DNA of 64,000 nt, from positions 62,001 through 126,000 of the forward strand of contig CALRQJ020000008.1 of NCBI GenBank assembly GCA_943370285.1. The letters run 5' to 3'. Below, piece after piece: positions 26,671-35,689 of this stretch. The position numbers and the translations under genes were made by a program. The notes beneath the pieces are model-generated. The model was given only the letters and a program-made list of their open reading frames with translations. It made no database searches and was not told the origin of the DNA. Numbering within the stretch: the stretch's first letter is position 1; each line of letters opens with the position of its first letter. This DNA is from CALRQJ02 sp943370285. GTDB lineage: Bacteria > Bacteroidota > Bacteroidia > Chitinophagales > Chitinophagaceae.

Positions 26671-28575
26671 TTATTCATTTTTTACCAGAACAATTCTACC
26701 CCTGTCAGCTTTAAAAATATCATCATAATGCTTTACTAATGCCATATAATCTGCAGCTGGGTGTTTACCAGCTATTGCTTCATTTACTCTAATGCAAACG
26801 ATTTTATCGTCTTCTATTTTGTATTGAATACTATATATGCCAAACTTATTCTTAATACTAATAGGTTGTGGTAAAGCTTCGGGTTTGTAACCGGTAGGAA
26901 TTGTAATACTAACTGTATCTTCATCTCGGTATTCAAACATTAAATCAATATCATGTTGTCTTGGTTCTGTGGGTAGTTTTAGTCCAGATTTAGACAATAT
27001 GTTTGGTTGAATGAACAATCTTTTGCCGGTAATTTGGGCATAGTTATCGGCTTCTAATTGCAGGGTTTCTTCTATTGCCGGAATTTTATTTTTGATCTCT
27101 TTGTAGCCGAATGATTTGATATCGTAAGTGGGCAGATTAATATTTTTCTTCAACCTTTCTTCTTGCTCTTTCTTACTATAGCCAGTGATGATTTGATGCA
27201 AGTCATCTTGCTGTTCACCGTGATATACAGTAGTTATGGCAGCAGAAAGTTTACCATTTTCATCAAGCGTGGCATTGATCGTTCTTGTTTGTAAATTATC
27301 ATTTGCAGTGTAACGAGGGGTACGAACCAAAAAACCACCTTCTTCATTAATGGCCAATGCATAACGATTACTGGTAAAACTACTGAGATAGCCAGTAGGT
27401 AAAGTTTGGCTAGTACATTCTAACCAAACGGTGTCTTTATCTAACGGAACGGATAATATGGCATGGTTGAATTGCTGACCAGGAAAATCTTCTACAATAT
27501 AGCGCCTATACTCTCCAGCTTTAATTAAAGAATAATTCGATTTAATACCTACTTCTTTCAATATGGCATACATGTAATTGGTTAATGCTTTACAATCGCC
27601 ATATCGCTTTGTTGCTACATAAGTGGCATCAAATGGTTGCCAGCCTCCAATCCCTAATTGAATACTAATGTATCGTGTATTTTGCTGCATATAATTATAG
27701 AGCAAAGCCACCTTCTTTTTTACGTCTTTCTCAGGGTCAGCAATTTGGTGAATCGCTGTTTTAATATGCTCTGGTAAAACATCTTTATCTGATTTCAATG
27801 CTTGTACAAATTTTCCAAAGTCTTGCCAGGTGTTCATATTGCCTGTATAGCCTTCAATAGAAAATTGGGTAGGACCCACTACAACAGTAGGTGTAATTTT
27901 TTGCCATTCTGGTGCAGCATATTCTCTCTTCTTTGCAGTTAAGCCTTTAACTTCCCATTTATAGGTTTTTGTTTTACCCGAATTTGTAATACTTGGCTCA
28001 CTATCGTACTTGTAAGCTTTGTAACGAATGGAATAATCAGCGTCGCATATTACTTCATACAAGCTTTGTTCTACTGCATAATCTTCATCTTGTAGCGGCA
28101 TCCAACTCGGCATAAATAATAAGCCTTCTTGTTTAATTTCTACTTCGTATTCTACTGTGTAGGGATAAATTTTGTAATTGAAGTTGTGGTGTTTGATGCG
28201 ATTATCTTCTGCTAAACTAATATCACTTGTAGCACTGATATCAATGATTTCTCCTTTTTTAATAGATTTTATTTTCTTGCCATTGACATCAAATAAAGTG
28301 CCATCAACAGATTTTATGGAAGAGAATTTATCGTATGCTTCTACCCATTCTGCATGTTCATCTCCCGCTTCATTCAAAATAGTGATAGCGTATTTATAGT
28401 AATACACTGCTTTACCCGGGTCCTTAATTTCAAAGCGTTGTATTTCCATTCGCTTTACTGCATTGGCGCCTTTCAATAATTCGGGACTTATTTTGGCCAC
28501 TGCATATTCATCTCCGGCCCATGCTAACGTAGTAAGTAAACAAAACAATAAGGTTCCTATTTTTTGCATCATCAT
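26671..28575 (-). CDS. DUF3857 and transglutaminase-like domain protein (catalytic Cys and His present)
   Basis: 634-residue exported protein. The signal peptide (1-20) is followed by a DUF3857 beta domain (about 50-215) and a transglutaminase-like core (about 270-385). The core has the nucleophile Cys in RYGDCKALTNYM and the His in FNHAILSV; the third position reads WLECTS, with Glu where Asp is usual. A C-terminal beta region (DUF3858-like) closes the protein. Such proteins are common in Bacteroidota envelopes and may be peptidases or crosslinking enzymes; the activity is unproved. It is coupled by a one-base TAATG overlap to the paralogous upstream gene. Three consecutive ATG codons could each be the start. 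Confidence 0.82.
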   Translation of the reverse strand: MMMQKIGTLLFCLLTTLAWAGDEYAVAKISPELLKGANAVKRMEIQRFEIKDPGKAVYYYKYAITILNEAGDEHAEWVEAYDKFSSIKSVDGTLFDVNGKKIKSIKKGEIIDISATSDISLAEDNRIKHHNFNYKIYPYTVEYEVEIKQEGLLFMPSWMPLQDEDYAVEQSLYEVICDADYSIRYKAYKYDSEPSITNSGKTKTYKWEVKGLTAKKREYAAPEWQKITPTVVVGPTQFSIEGYTGNMNTWQDFGKFVQALKSDKDVLPEHIKTAIHQIADPEKDVKKKVALLYNYMQQNTRYISIQLGIGGWQPFDATYVATKRYGDCKALTNYMYAILKEVGIKSNYSLIKAGEYRRYIVEDFPGQQFNHAILSVPLDKDTVWLECTSQTLPTGYLSSFTSNRYALAINEEGGFLVRTPRYTANDNLQTRTINATLDENGKLSAAITTVYHGEQQDDLHQIITGYSKKEQEERLKKNINLPTYDIKSFGYKEIKNKIPAIEETLQLEADNYAQITGKRLFIQPNILSKSGLKLPTEPRQHDIDLMFEYRDEDTVSITIPTGYKPEALPQPISIKNKFGIYSIQYKIEDDKIVCIRVNEAIAGKHPAADYMALVKHYDDIFKADRGRIVLVKNE

Positions 28576-30593
28576 TATTTTATTTTTTTGAGCACAATTT
28601 GTTCGCTGTGTTTTTTTACAATCATGGCAAAAAAATCTCTTAACGAAGCATAATCTTCTGCCGCAAAAGTGGCTTTCTTCAGCATAGTTCTTGAGCGTAG
28701 TTGAATATTATTTCCTTTAGCCGAAATCAGATATTCAAACATGCCTTCATCATCATTAAACTTTACCCGGGTAGATTTTGGTGCTTCGTCAATAGCATAT
28801 CCTTTTGGTACTTCCATTTCTAGTACAAACGTTTCATCAAACGCATAGGGCATTTCTACCGGATAAAATCTATTGGCTGCTTTGAACGGGTTTTGTCGTT
28901 GAGCTTCTGTAAACATCGGGCTTAAATAAATAATATCTTCATCCGGCGAAAAACTAAAATTATAGCGAACAGTTGTTGGTTGATCATAAGCTTTTAGGGA
29001 GTCTAATGCCCCGTTGCTGATGGTTACATCAAATCCGTAACTCTTTTTTACTGTATTAAAATATTCCTCTTCCGTTTGCTTGGTCATTTCTTGCCGTAGG
29101 TTGTAAGATTCATAGTAAGTAAGGTCAGATTGAAATGTACCTTCCATTTTCTTACCATCTGCACTATTGGCAATATTTACAAAAGTAACTTTTGCTTCAA
29201 CCAACGAATCGGGAGATAGATCAATAACAGGAGTGCCGGTTTCAATGATGGAAGCTGTGCCATTGTAAGCATCTTCATGCAGTCTGCCAAAGCCCAATTT
29301 ATTATAAGCAGCATCTACTAAAAAATATGCATCATCAACTTTTACTCTGCTAATTACATAATTGTATTTACTAATGAGTGGGTAAAGTTGAAAAACCTTT
29401 CCATTGTCTTTTGTACTTAGAATAACCGGCTGAGCTTCAAAACCCTGACTGCGATAGATGGCAGTTAGCAATAAATTGATATCCGCTACATTTCCATTTT
29501 TGGTTTGAAATATTTTTTTTAAATCATTACTCATGTATACCGCATCATAATCGGTACAAGTAAAATTATCTCTAACAAAAGTGTAAATCCGCTGCGCTTT
29601 ATCATAATTGTCAGTAGCGCCTTCTAATGCTTTTTTTACATCGCTATCAAAATAGTTATTGGCTTTGTTTAATGCGGCACCAAAACGATCATCGCCTAAT
29701 AAATCGGCAGTTGCCTTTTGCCAACTACCCATAATATCATCAACTCGGCCACTTTCGTAAGTAATGGATTTTAATTGAAATTCAATTCGAGATAAGTGAT
29801 TTCTAATCGATGTAGTAAAAGGTTCAGTTTTTAAAGGCGGCACATTTTGCATGGCCCAAGACCTTTTTAGGGTACCCATTGAAATAGATTGAGATTCGGT
29901 TCTATCGGTAGCAGTTTGGCCGGGAAAGGTGAGGTAAAAATTCTCAGTACCATAATCTTCTTTCTTCTCTACAAAAGGATGATAACCTGTACTCAATGCA
30001 ACATAGCTAAACATACTGGGTACACTTGTTTCGTATTGCGACCATAAGCAAGGATACTGCCACTGAAAAGTCCAAGGTTGAAAATTAAAAATGTATGGCG
30101 AATTGATGGTGTATTTGAATTCTACAATCGTACCTTCTTTAAGATTGGGGAAAGTGAACTTTCTAACATTATTGTTGCTACTTACTTTTTCTTTGAAAAT
30201 AGAGGCTTTATCAACTTTTGTACTTACTACTTTTCCATTTTCTAAGTTATAAGTCACTGCATCGAGGTCTTCTAATTTTTCTTCATCATCTTTTCCTTTG
30301 TAGAGATAAATTTGAACGGTAGCTGCATCAAAACCATTTTTATTCATAATTCGCATCCGTTTGTGATGCTTAAAAGAGATGTTGAACCATCCGTTTTTGT
30401 TACCTTCAAATCTTGAATAGCCGGCATCAAATAATATCACCGCATTCGCACTGCTGTCTATGGAATAAACAGTGGGTGCAAAGTCAGCGGCTGTAACATC
30501 GCCGAATTTCATTTTTGGTTTAGCTACATCATTTTGTGCCGATGAATAATAGAAACTAGTTAGGGTGATTAACAAGGAAAGCATTTTTTTCAT
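28575..30593 (-). CDS. DUF3857 protein with degenerate transglutaminase-like domain
   Basis: 672-residue exported paralog of the following gene. The signal peptide starts at the ATG at 30593 (the frame is open to 30677, but the extra N-terminus is not signal-like). DUF3857 spans about 40-270 and the transglutaminase-like core about 300-440. Where the partner has GDC, this protein has KNGNVADINLLL, so Cys is replaced by Val; where the partner has FNHAIL it has YNYVIS, so His is replaced by Tyr. Only the Asp region (LVDAAYN) remains. It is therefore probably a catalytically dead domain that binds substrate or pairs with the active paralog. It is the first gene of a two-gene operon. Confidence 0.82.
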   Translation of the reverse strand: MKKMLSLLITLTSFYYSSAQNDVAKPKMKFGDVTAADFAPTVYSIDSSANAVILFDAGYSRFEGNKNGWFNISFKHHKRMRIMNKNGFDAATVQIYLYKGKDDEEKLEDLDAVTYNLENGKVVSTKVDKASIFKEKVSSNNNVRKFTFPNLKEGTIVEFKYTINSPYIFNFQPWTFQWQYPCLWSQYETSVPSMFSYVALSTGYHPFVEKKEDYGTENFYLTFPGQTATDRTESQSISMGTLKRSWAMQNVPPLKTEPFTTSIRNHLSRIEFQLKSITYESGRVDDIMGSWQKATADLLGDDRFGAALNKANNYFDSDVKKALEGATDNYDKAQRIYTFVRDNFTCTDYDAVYMSNDLKKIFQTKNGNVADINLLLTAIYRSQGFEAQPVILSTKDNGKVFQLYPLISKYNYVISRVKVDDAYFLVDAAYNKLGFGRLHEDAYNGTASIIETGTPVIDLSPDSLVEAKVTFVNIANSADGKKMEGTFQSDLTYYESYNLRQEMTKQTEEEYFNTVKKSYGFDVTISNGALDSLKAYDQPTTVRYNFSFSPDEDIIYLSPMFTEAQRQNPFKAANRFYPVEMPYAFDETFVLEMEVPKGYAIDEAPKSTRVKFNDDEGMFEYLISAKGNNIQLRSRTMLKKATFAAEDYASLRDFFAMIVKKHSEQIVLKKIK

Positions 30594-30679
30594 GTCTTGT
30601 ACATTAAGCGTCAAATAAAAAGAATAATTTAAAACATAATTGTCATTAACAATAATATAAAATACTCCGTATATCACAA

Positions 30680-31627
30680 ATGAATATTTTTGAAAAGCAT
30701 ACGATTTTTATAAAAAAAATTGCCAATCAGTTAGGGTTTGATTACTGTGGTATCGCAAAAGCTGTTCAATTGGATGAAGATGCTCGTAGGCTAGAACAAT
30801 GGCTGGCAAAGGGTTTCAACGGCAGCATGTCTTATATGGCTAATCATTTTGATCTCAGAATTAATCCATCTCAATTAGTTCCGGGAGCAAAATCTGTTAT
30901 TACCTTACTCAAAAATTATTATCCATCGCAACAACAACAAGTATCTGAAGTACCTGCTATTTCTAAGTATGCATATGGCAATGATTATCATGAAGTTATA
31001 AGAGCCCAGCTCAAAGAATTTTTGGCAGAAATGCAAGAAAAAATCGGCGAAGTGCATGGGAGGGGATTTGTAGATTCTGCTCCGGTTTTAGAAAGAACTT
31101 GGGCAACAAAAAGTGGTATTGGATGGATTGGAAAGAACGGAAATCTCATCACCAAACAATCAGGTTCTTTTTTCTTTATTGCTACGCTAATAGTTGATTT
31201 GGAATTGAAATACGATGATCCTTTTGCAAAAGATTTTTGTGGCTCTTGTTCAAAATGTATCGATGCTTGTCCTACGGCGGCTATTTTGCCCGATAAAGTA
31301 ATTGATGGTAGTAAATGCATTTCTTATTTCACCATCGAACTCAAAGACATGCTCATTCCAGAATCCATGAAAGGAAAATTTGAAAATTGGATGTTTGGTT
31401 GCGATACTTGTCAAGATGTCTGTCCTTGGAATCGTTTTAGTAAACCGCACCAAGAATTACAATTCACACCAATTCCCGAAATACTCAATTTTTCTACCAA
31501 AGATTGGGAGGCACTAACCGAGGAAAGTTTCAAACAAATTTTTCGGAATTCTCCACTTAAACGTTCAGGATTTAAGGGTATTCAACGGAATATCAAATTC
31601 TTGAAGCATAATGATGCACAGTTGTGA
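30680..31627 (+). CDS. queG: Epoxyqueuosine reductase QueG
   Basis: Cobalamin-dependent iron-sulfur enzyme that reduces epoxyqueuosine to queuosine in the wobble base of GUN tRNAs. It has 315 residues. D132 in [10 protein letters not shown] corresponds to the proposed acid residue. Two 4Fe-4S clusters are ligated by C187-x2-C190-x2-C193-x3-C197 and by C241-x2-C244-x3-C248 with C213. It lacks the C-terminal HEAT repeats of longer homologs. Divergently transcribed from the DUF3857 pair. Confidence 0.96.
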   Translation: MNIFEKHTIFIKKIANQLGFDYCGIAKAVQLDEDARRLEQWLAKGFNGSMSYMANHFDLRINPSQLVPGAKSVITLLKNYYPSQQQQVSEVPAISKYAYGNDYHEVIRAQLKEFLAEMQEKIGEVHGRGFVDSAPVLERTWATKSGIGWIGKNGNLITKQSGSFFFIATLIVDLELKYDDPFAKDFCGSCSKCIDACPTAAILPDKVIDGSKCISYFTIELKDMLIPESMKGKFENWMFGCDTCQDVCPWNRFSKPHQELQFTPIPEILNFSTKDWEALTEESFKQIFRNSPLKRSGFKGIQRNIKFLKHNDAQL

Positions 31628-31658
31628 ACTGATGGCTTCACTAGAGTTGCTTCCCCCT

Positions 31659-31666
31659 TATATTTG
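31659..31666 (+). promoter_or_regulatory. -7 box TATATTTG before the carboxyltransferase gene
   Basis: TATATTTG fits TAnnTTTG and ends 20 bases before the ATG at 31687. No good TTTG is found at the -33 position. Confidence 0.45.
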
Positions 31667-31686
31667 TAAAACTAACGCTTGTTAAC

Positions 31687-33315
31687 ATGAATATGGAAAA
31701 GAATCGCAACGAAGATTGGATGAAATTAGCTGTAAGTCAAACCCGTCAATATGCCGATAAAATCCATCTTGGCGGTGGCAAAAAAGCCATTGAAAAACAA
31801 CACGAAAAAAACAAGCTTACTCCGAGAGAAAGAATTGCTTATCTCATAGATAAAGACTCCATATTTTCTGAAATCGGAACTTTTGCAGGATACGACATGT
31901 ACGAAGAACAAGGCGGTTGCCCTGCGGGTGGAACTGTTGCCGGCCTTGGTTACGTCAGCGGCCGTCAATGTGTGATTATTGCCAATGACCAAACGGTAAA
32001 AGCAGGGGCTTGGTTCCCAATTACGGGTAAGAAAAATTTGAGGCTGCAAGAAATAGCCATGGAAAATCATTTACCAGTCATTTATTTGGTAGATAGTGCT
32101 GGTGTTTTTTTACCCATGCAAGATGAAATTTTCCCTGATAAAGAGCATTTTGGTCGCATCTTTCGCAATAATGCCCGAATGAGTGCCATGGGCATTACAC
32201 AAATAGCTGCTGTAATGGGTGCTTGTGTGGCAGGTGGTGCTTATTTACCTATTATGAGTGATGAAACCTTGATGGTAGAAGGAAATGGCAGTATTTTTTT
32301 AGCCGGACCGTATTTGGTGAAAGCAGCAGTAGGAGAGGATGTAGATACTGAAACCCTTGGTGGTGCGGTAACGCATACCGAAATTAGTGGTATAGCTGAT
32401 TATAAGTTTAAAACCGAGCAAGCATGTTTAGACCAAGTAAAAAAGATTATAGATAAACTTGGCGATACGAGTACGGCAGGCTTTCACCGTGCTGCACCGG
32501 CTGCGCCTAAAAAAGAGGCGGAAGAAATCTATAACATTATGGCAGAAGGTAATGCTAAACCTTACGATGTGTTGGATATCATCAGTTGCATTACCGATAA
32601 TTCTGAGTTTGATGAGTTTAAAAGAGATTACGGCAAAACCATTGTTTGTGGCTATGGTCGGATAGATGGTTGGGCTGTGGGTATAGTAGCCAATCAACGC
32701 CTCATCACCAAAAACAAGAAAGGTGAATTACAGATGGGTGGTGTTATTTATAATGATAGTGCTGATAAAGCGGCCCGGTTTATACTCAATTGTAATCAAA
32801 AGAAAATTCCGTTGGTGTTTTTGCAAGATGTAACGGGTTTTATGGTGGGTAGTAGAAGTGAGCACAGTGGTATCATTAAAGATGGGGCTAAACTAGTGAA
32901 TGCAGTTGCCAATTCTGTTGTTCCCAAAATAACCATTATTATAGGCAACAGTTACGGCGCAGGTAATTATGCCATGTGTGGCAAAGCTTACGATCCTAGA
33001 TTTATTTATGCTTGGCCATCGGCTAAAATTGCGGTTATGGGAGGGGAACAAGCTGCTAAAACCATGTTGCAAATACAAGTTGCCGGTATGAAAGCAAAGG
33101 ATAAAGAGGTGTCTGCGGCAGAAGAACAAGCCCTTTTGAAAAAAATAAAGAGTGGATATGAAAAGCAAACTTCTCCTTACTATGCTGCTGCAAGGCTTTG
33201 GGTAGATGAAATTATTGACCCCGCCGACACTCGTCAACGTATTTCAGAAGGTATTAAAGCGGCTAATCACAATCCCCACATGGCAACCTTACAAACAGGT
33301 GTTTTTCAGGTTTGA
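31687..33315 (+). CDS. Acyl-CoA carboxylase carboxyltransferase (beta) subunit, methylcrotonyl-type
   Basis: 542-residue biotin-dependent carboxyltransferase subunit. The N-terminal half has LTPRERIAYLID, VDSAGVFLPMQDEIFPDKEHFGRIF and GACVAGGAYLPIMSDETLMV, which read like methylcrotonyl-CoA carboxylase beta. The C-terminal half has VFLQDVTGFMVG, GNSYGAGNYAMCGKAYDPRF and MGGEQAAKTM. In the usual partner arrangement a biotin carboxylase/BCCP subunit is encoded nearby, but none is adjacent here, so the alpha subunit must be encoded elsewhere. Substrate (methylcrotonyl-, propionyl- or another acyl-CoA) is not certain. MNMEKN offers two start codons two residues apart. Confidence 0.9.
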   Translation: MNMEKNRNEDWMKLAVSQTRQYADKIHLGGGKKAIEKQHEKNKLTPRERIAYLIDKDSIFSEIGTFAGYDMYEEQGGCPAGGTVAGLGYVSGRQCVIIANDQTVKAGAWFPITGKKNLRLQEIAMENHLPVIYLVDSAGVFLPMQDEIFPDKEHFGRIFRNNARMSAMGITQIAAVMGACVAGGAYLPIMSDETLMVEGNGSIFLAGPYLVKAAVGEDVDTETLGGAVTHTEISGIADYKFKTEQACLDQVKKIIDKLGDTSTAGFHRAAPAAPKKEAEEIYNIMAEGNAKPYDVLDIISCITDNSEFDEFKRDYGKTIVCGYGRIDGWAVGIVANQRLITKNKKGELQMGGVIYNDSADKAARFILNCNQKKIPLVFLQDVTGFMVGSRSEHSGIIKDGAKLVNAVANSVVPKITIIIGNSYGAGNYAMCGKAYDPRFIYAWPSAKIAVMGGEQAAKTMLQIQVAGMKAKDKEVSAAEEQALLKKIKSGYEKQTSPYYAAARLWVDEIIDPADTRQRISEGIKAANHNPHMATLQTGVFQV

Positions 33316-33424
33316 TGACCATTTAGATTTGTAGAAAATTAACATTTTTTTGCAGTTCTTTAAAATTCTGTATTTTCACCCGTCATTAAGACAACCAAAA
33401 AAGATATAACAGAAAAAAAACTGT

Positions 33425-34132
33425 ATGAGAAAACCTGTACTATGCAAAACGTTGCTGTGGGTTTGTTTTGCATCCGCAACGTTCACTTCTTGTGTTAAAG
33501 ATGATTATTTGGCTAATCCACCAGCCGTTCAAGATCAATCCTTTATAGAAGAATTTGATACGCTTTCTGCTGCTTACAACCGCGGTTGGAGACTAAAGAA
33601 TCGCAGTGTGCCTATTGGTCCAACCAATTGGAATCAGGTTGGTGATCCTCAATTCGGTTTAAACTTTGTACCCTATAGTGCTACAGGCGGTGTTGGATAT
33701 ATCGAAACCGATAACTTTTCTACATCAGGTGATGCAGCAGGTGATGGTGTTATAAGCAACTGGGTAATTTCTCCGGTTTTAAACATTCAAAACGGAGATA
33801 AAATTGTTTTCTATACAAATTCCGCATACGTTGATAATGCGGTAAGATTACAAGTTAGATTAAACAGATACAATACTGGATTAGAGGTTGGCACAGGCAA
33901 TAGTGTTGGCGATTTTGACCTTGCATTATTAGACATTAACGGTACCTATTCTCCTACCGGTTATCCAGACAATTGGACAAGATTTGAAGCAACTGTTTAT
34001 GGGTTAGACAAACCGGTAATGGGCAGATTTGCTTTCCGTTATTATAACGAATTTGGTTTTGTTGACGATCCTGCACTTGGAGTGTATGATTGTGTAGCCC
34101 TTGACCGTGTTTCTTATATTTCGAAAAAATAA
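33425..34132 (+). CDS. Choice-of-anchor-J-type lipoprotein, first of tandem pair
   Basis: 235-residue predicted lipoprotein. The signal sequence ends in FTSC, a lipobox-like cysteine at residue 22, followed by a beta-jellyroll that resembles the choice-of-anchor J / cleaved adhesin domain. Typical elements are FIEEFDTLSAAYNRGWRLKN, VISNWVISPVLNIQNGDKIVFYT, VRLQVRLNR, and a closing RFAFRYYNEF...ALDRVSYIS. Such domains usually bind carbohydrate or cap larger proteins, but here the domain is the whole protein. The next gene, 11 bases away, encodes a paralog, indicating a tandem duplication. Ligand unknown. Confidence 0.78.
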   Translation: MRKPVLCKTLLWVCFASATFTSCVKDDYLANPPAVQDQSFIEEFDTLSAAYNRGWRLKNRSVPIGPTNWNQVGDPQFGLNFVPYSATGGVGYIETDNFSTSGDAAGDGVISNWVISPVLNIQNGDKIVFYTNSAYVDNAVRLQVRLNRYNTGLEVGTGNSVGDFDLALLDINGTYSPTGYPDNWTRFEATVYGLDKPVMGRFAFRYYNEFGFVDDPALGVYDCVALDRVSYISKK

Positions 34133-34143
34133 ACTACCTCATA

Positions 34144-34887
34144 ATGCAATTTAGAAAATATACATCAGTCGTTTTTTTAGGTACACTTCTTTTCAGTGCA
34201 TTAGTTATTATACAAGCTTGTAGAAAAGACATTGCACCCCCACCTCCTGCACCAAACTATTCTTGGGTAGAAGATTTTGATACTTTAGCCAATGCTTTAC
34301 AGCGTGGATGGGCCTCAGTTAATAACAGCCGCCCTCTAGGTACACAAGGTTGGATTCAAGGCCAATACTTTATTGATGATAAAGGAAAGTTGAATGGTTA
34401 TTCGGCTTCATCCTATTCTTATTCTGGTCAAGATTTTGTGTTGTGTTCTTTCAATGCAAATGGAGATGAGGGTTCGATTAGTGCTTGGTTAATTGCTCCT
34501 GAAACAACAATGAAGAATGGAGATACCATTAAATTCTATACCCGTACTTTAGAAAATCCTGCTACCTATGCCGATAGAATGCAAGTAAGATTAAACCCTA
34601 ATTCTGCTAGCACCAATGTAGGTTGGGGACCATTAACTGATACAGCTGTAGGTAGCATGGTTGGAGATTTTACCAGATTATTGGTAGATATCAATCCTAC
34701 TTTAGCTTTATCTGGTCCGAGTTCTTTTCCTGGTGCTTGGCAACAGTATACTGTTGTTTTATCAGGTTTGCCTGCTCCTGTAAAGCGTAGATTTGCTTTC
34801 CGTTACTTTATTCCAACAATGGCCGGACCAAATGGAGCTAATGGTCAAGGCGTAAGTATCGATAAAGTAGAATTTATCAGTAAATAA
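34144..34887 (+). CDS. Choice-of-anchor-J-type lipoprotein, second of tandem pair
   Basis: 247-residue paralog of the preceding gene. The signal sequence ends in IIQAC (lipobox), followed by a proline-rich linker (PPPPAP) and the same jellyroll landmarks: WVEDFDTLANALQRGWASVN, ISAWLIAPETTMKNGDTIKFYT, MQVRLNPNS, RFAFRYF, SIDKVEFISK. A strong terminator follows, so the pair forms a two-gene operon. Identity to its neighbour is clear in the motifs but not high overall, so the duplication is old. Confidence 0.78.
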   Translation: MQFRKYTSVVFLGTLLFSALVIIQACRKDIAPPPPAPNYSWVEDFDTLANALQRGWASVNNSRPLGTQGWIQGQYFIDDKGKLNGYSASSYSYSGQDFVLCSFNANGDEGSISAWLIAPETTMKNGDTIKFYTRTLENPATYADRMQVRLNPNSASTNVGWGPLTDTAVGSMVGDFTRLLVDINPTLALSGPSSFPGAWQQYTVVLSGLPAPVKRRFAFRYFIPTMAGPNGANGQGVSIDKVEFISK

Positions 34888-34910
34888 GATTAAGCCTTTA
34901 CCATTTATAT

Positions 34911-34941
34911 AAAAACCAACTTCGAAAGAAGTTGGTTTTTT
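34911..34941 (+). terminator. Terminator after the lipoprotein pair
   Basis: AAAAACCAACTTC / GAAGTTGGTTTTT, a perfect 13-bp stem on a GAAA tetraloop, followed by T-rich sequence. Confidence 0.92.
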
Positions 34942-34969
34942 GTTTCTTCGTATTTCTAAAAGTGATTTC

Positions 34970-35671
34970 ATGCGTTGTTTGAATATAGTCATTGGTGGTT
35001 TGATGTTTTTCTTGTTCTCCTGTAGTGATAATACCACTACAAAAAATCCGGCATTAGCCAAAAAACCTACTCCACCATCTATTCAAGATTTACAATTGGC
35101 TATTGCTAATGCAGCCAAACAAGTAAAAGATGGCGATTTGATAACCCGAGCAGGAAACGATGTGATTAGTGCATCGCTTCGTAATTACAATAAGCAAGAC
35201 AAAGCCTATTCTCACAGCGGTATTGCATTTATCGAAGATGGAAAAGTTGTTGTTTATCATTCCTATACCGGTGCTGAAAATCCGGATGGAAAAATGTTAC
35301 GAGAACCTTTTGATTCATTTTGTAGCCCTAAGGGCCGATTGGGTATTGGCATTTTTCGTTATGTGATTGATAGTGCTGAAATTGCTGCTTTCAAACAAGC
35401 GGTTATTGGTCATTACAAAAGCAAGGTAACATTTGATAAAAAATTTAATTTGGCTGATGACAGTGAATTGTACTGTTCCGAATTGATTGCAAAATCGATG
35501 AAAAAAGCAACCAACGGTAGAGTCGTTATTCCAACTACTGTAGTTAAAAATTTTAAAGTAAAAGACCCGGGGCTGAAAAATAAAAAATTCAAAATCTTTG
35601 AATATATAGCTGTAGATAATTTATATATGAATAATTTTTGTACAGAAGTATTACGGTTATCTTTTGAATAA
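34970..35671 (+). CDS. YiiX/NlpC-P60-like cysteine hydrolase lipoprotein
   Basis: 233-residue protein with a lipoprotein-like signal (MRCLNIVIGGLMFFLFSCSD). The domain matches the circularly permuted NlpC/P60 (YiiX/YebB-like) group: GDLITRAGNDVIS at its start, the His in YSHSGIAFIEDGKVVVYHS, and the Cys in ELYCSELIAKSM, which would be the catalytic pair. The family includes peptidases and acylases acting on lipids or peptidoglycan; the substrate here is unknown. The start at 34970 is preferred over an open frame from 34940 because that frame begins inside the upstream terminator. Confidence 0.82.
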   Translation: MRCLNIVIGGLMFFLFSCSDNTTTKNPALAKKPTPPSIQDLQLAIANAAKQVKDGDLITRAGNDVISASLRNYNKQDKAYSHSGIAFIEDGKVVVYHSYTGAENPDGKMLREPFDSFCSPKGRLGIGIFRYVIDSAEIAAFKQAVIGHYKSKVTFDKKFNLADDSELYCSELIAKSMKKATNGRVVIPTTVVKNFKVKDPGLKNKKFKIFEYIAVDNLYMNNFCTEVLRLSFE

Positions 35672-35689
35672 TTTAAAACACATTACAAT

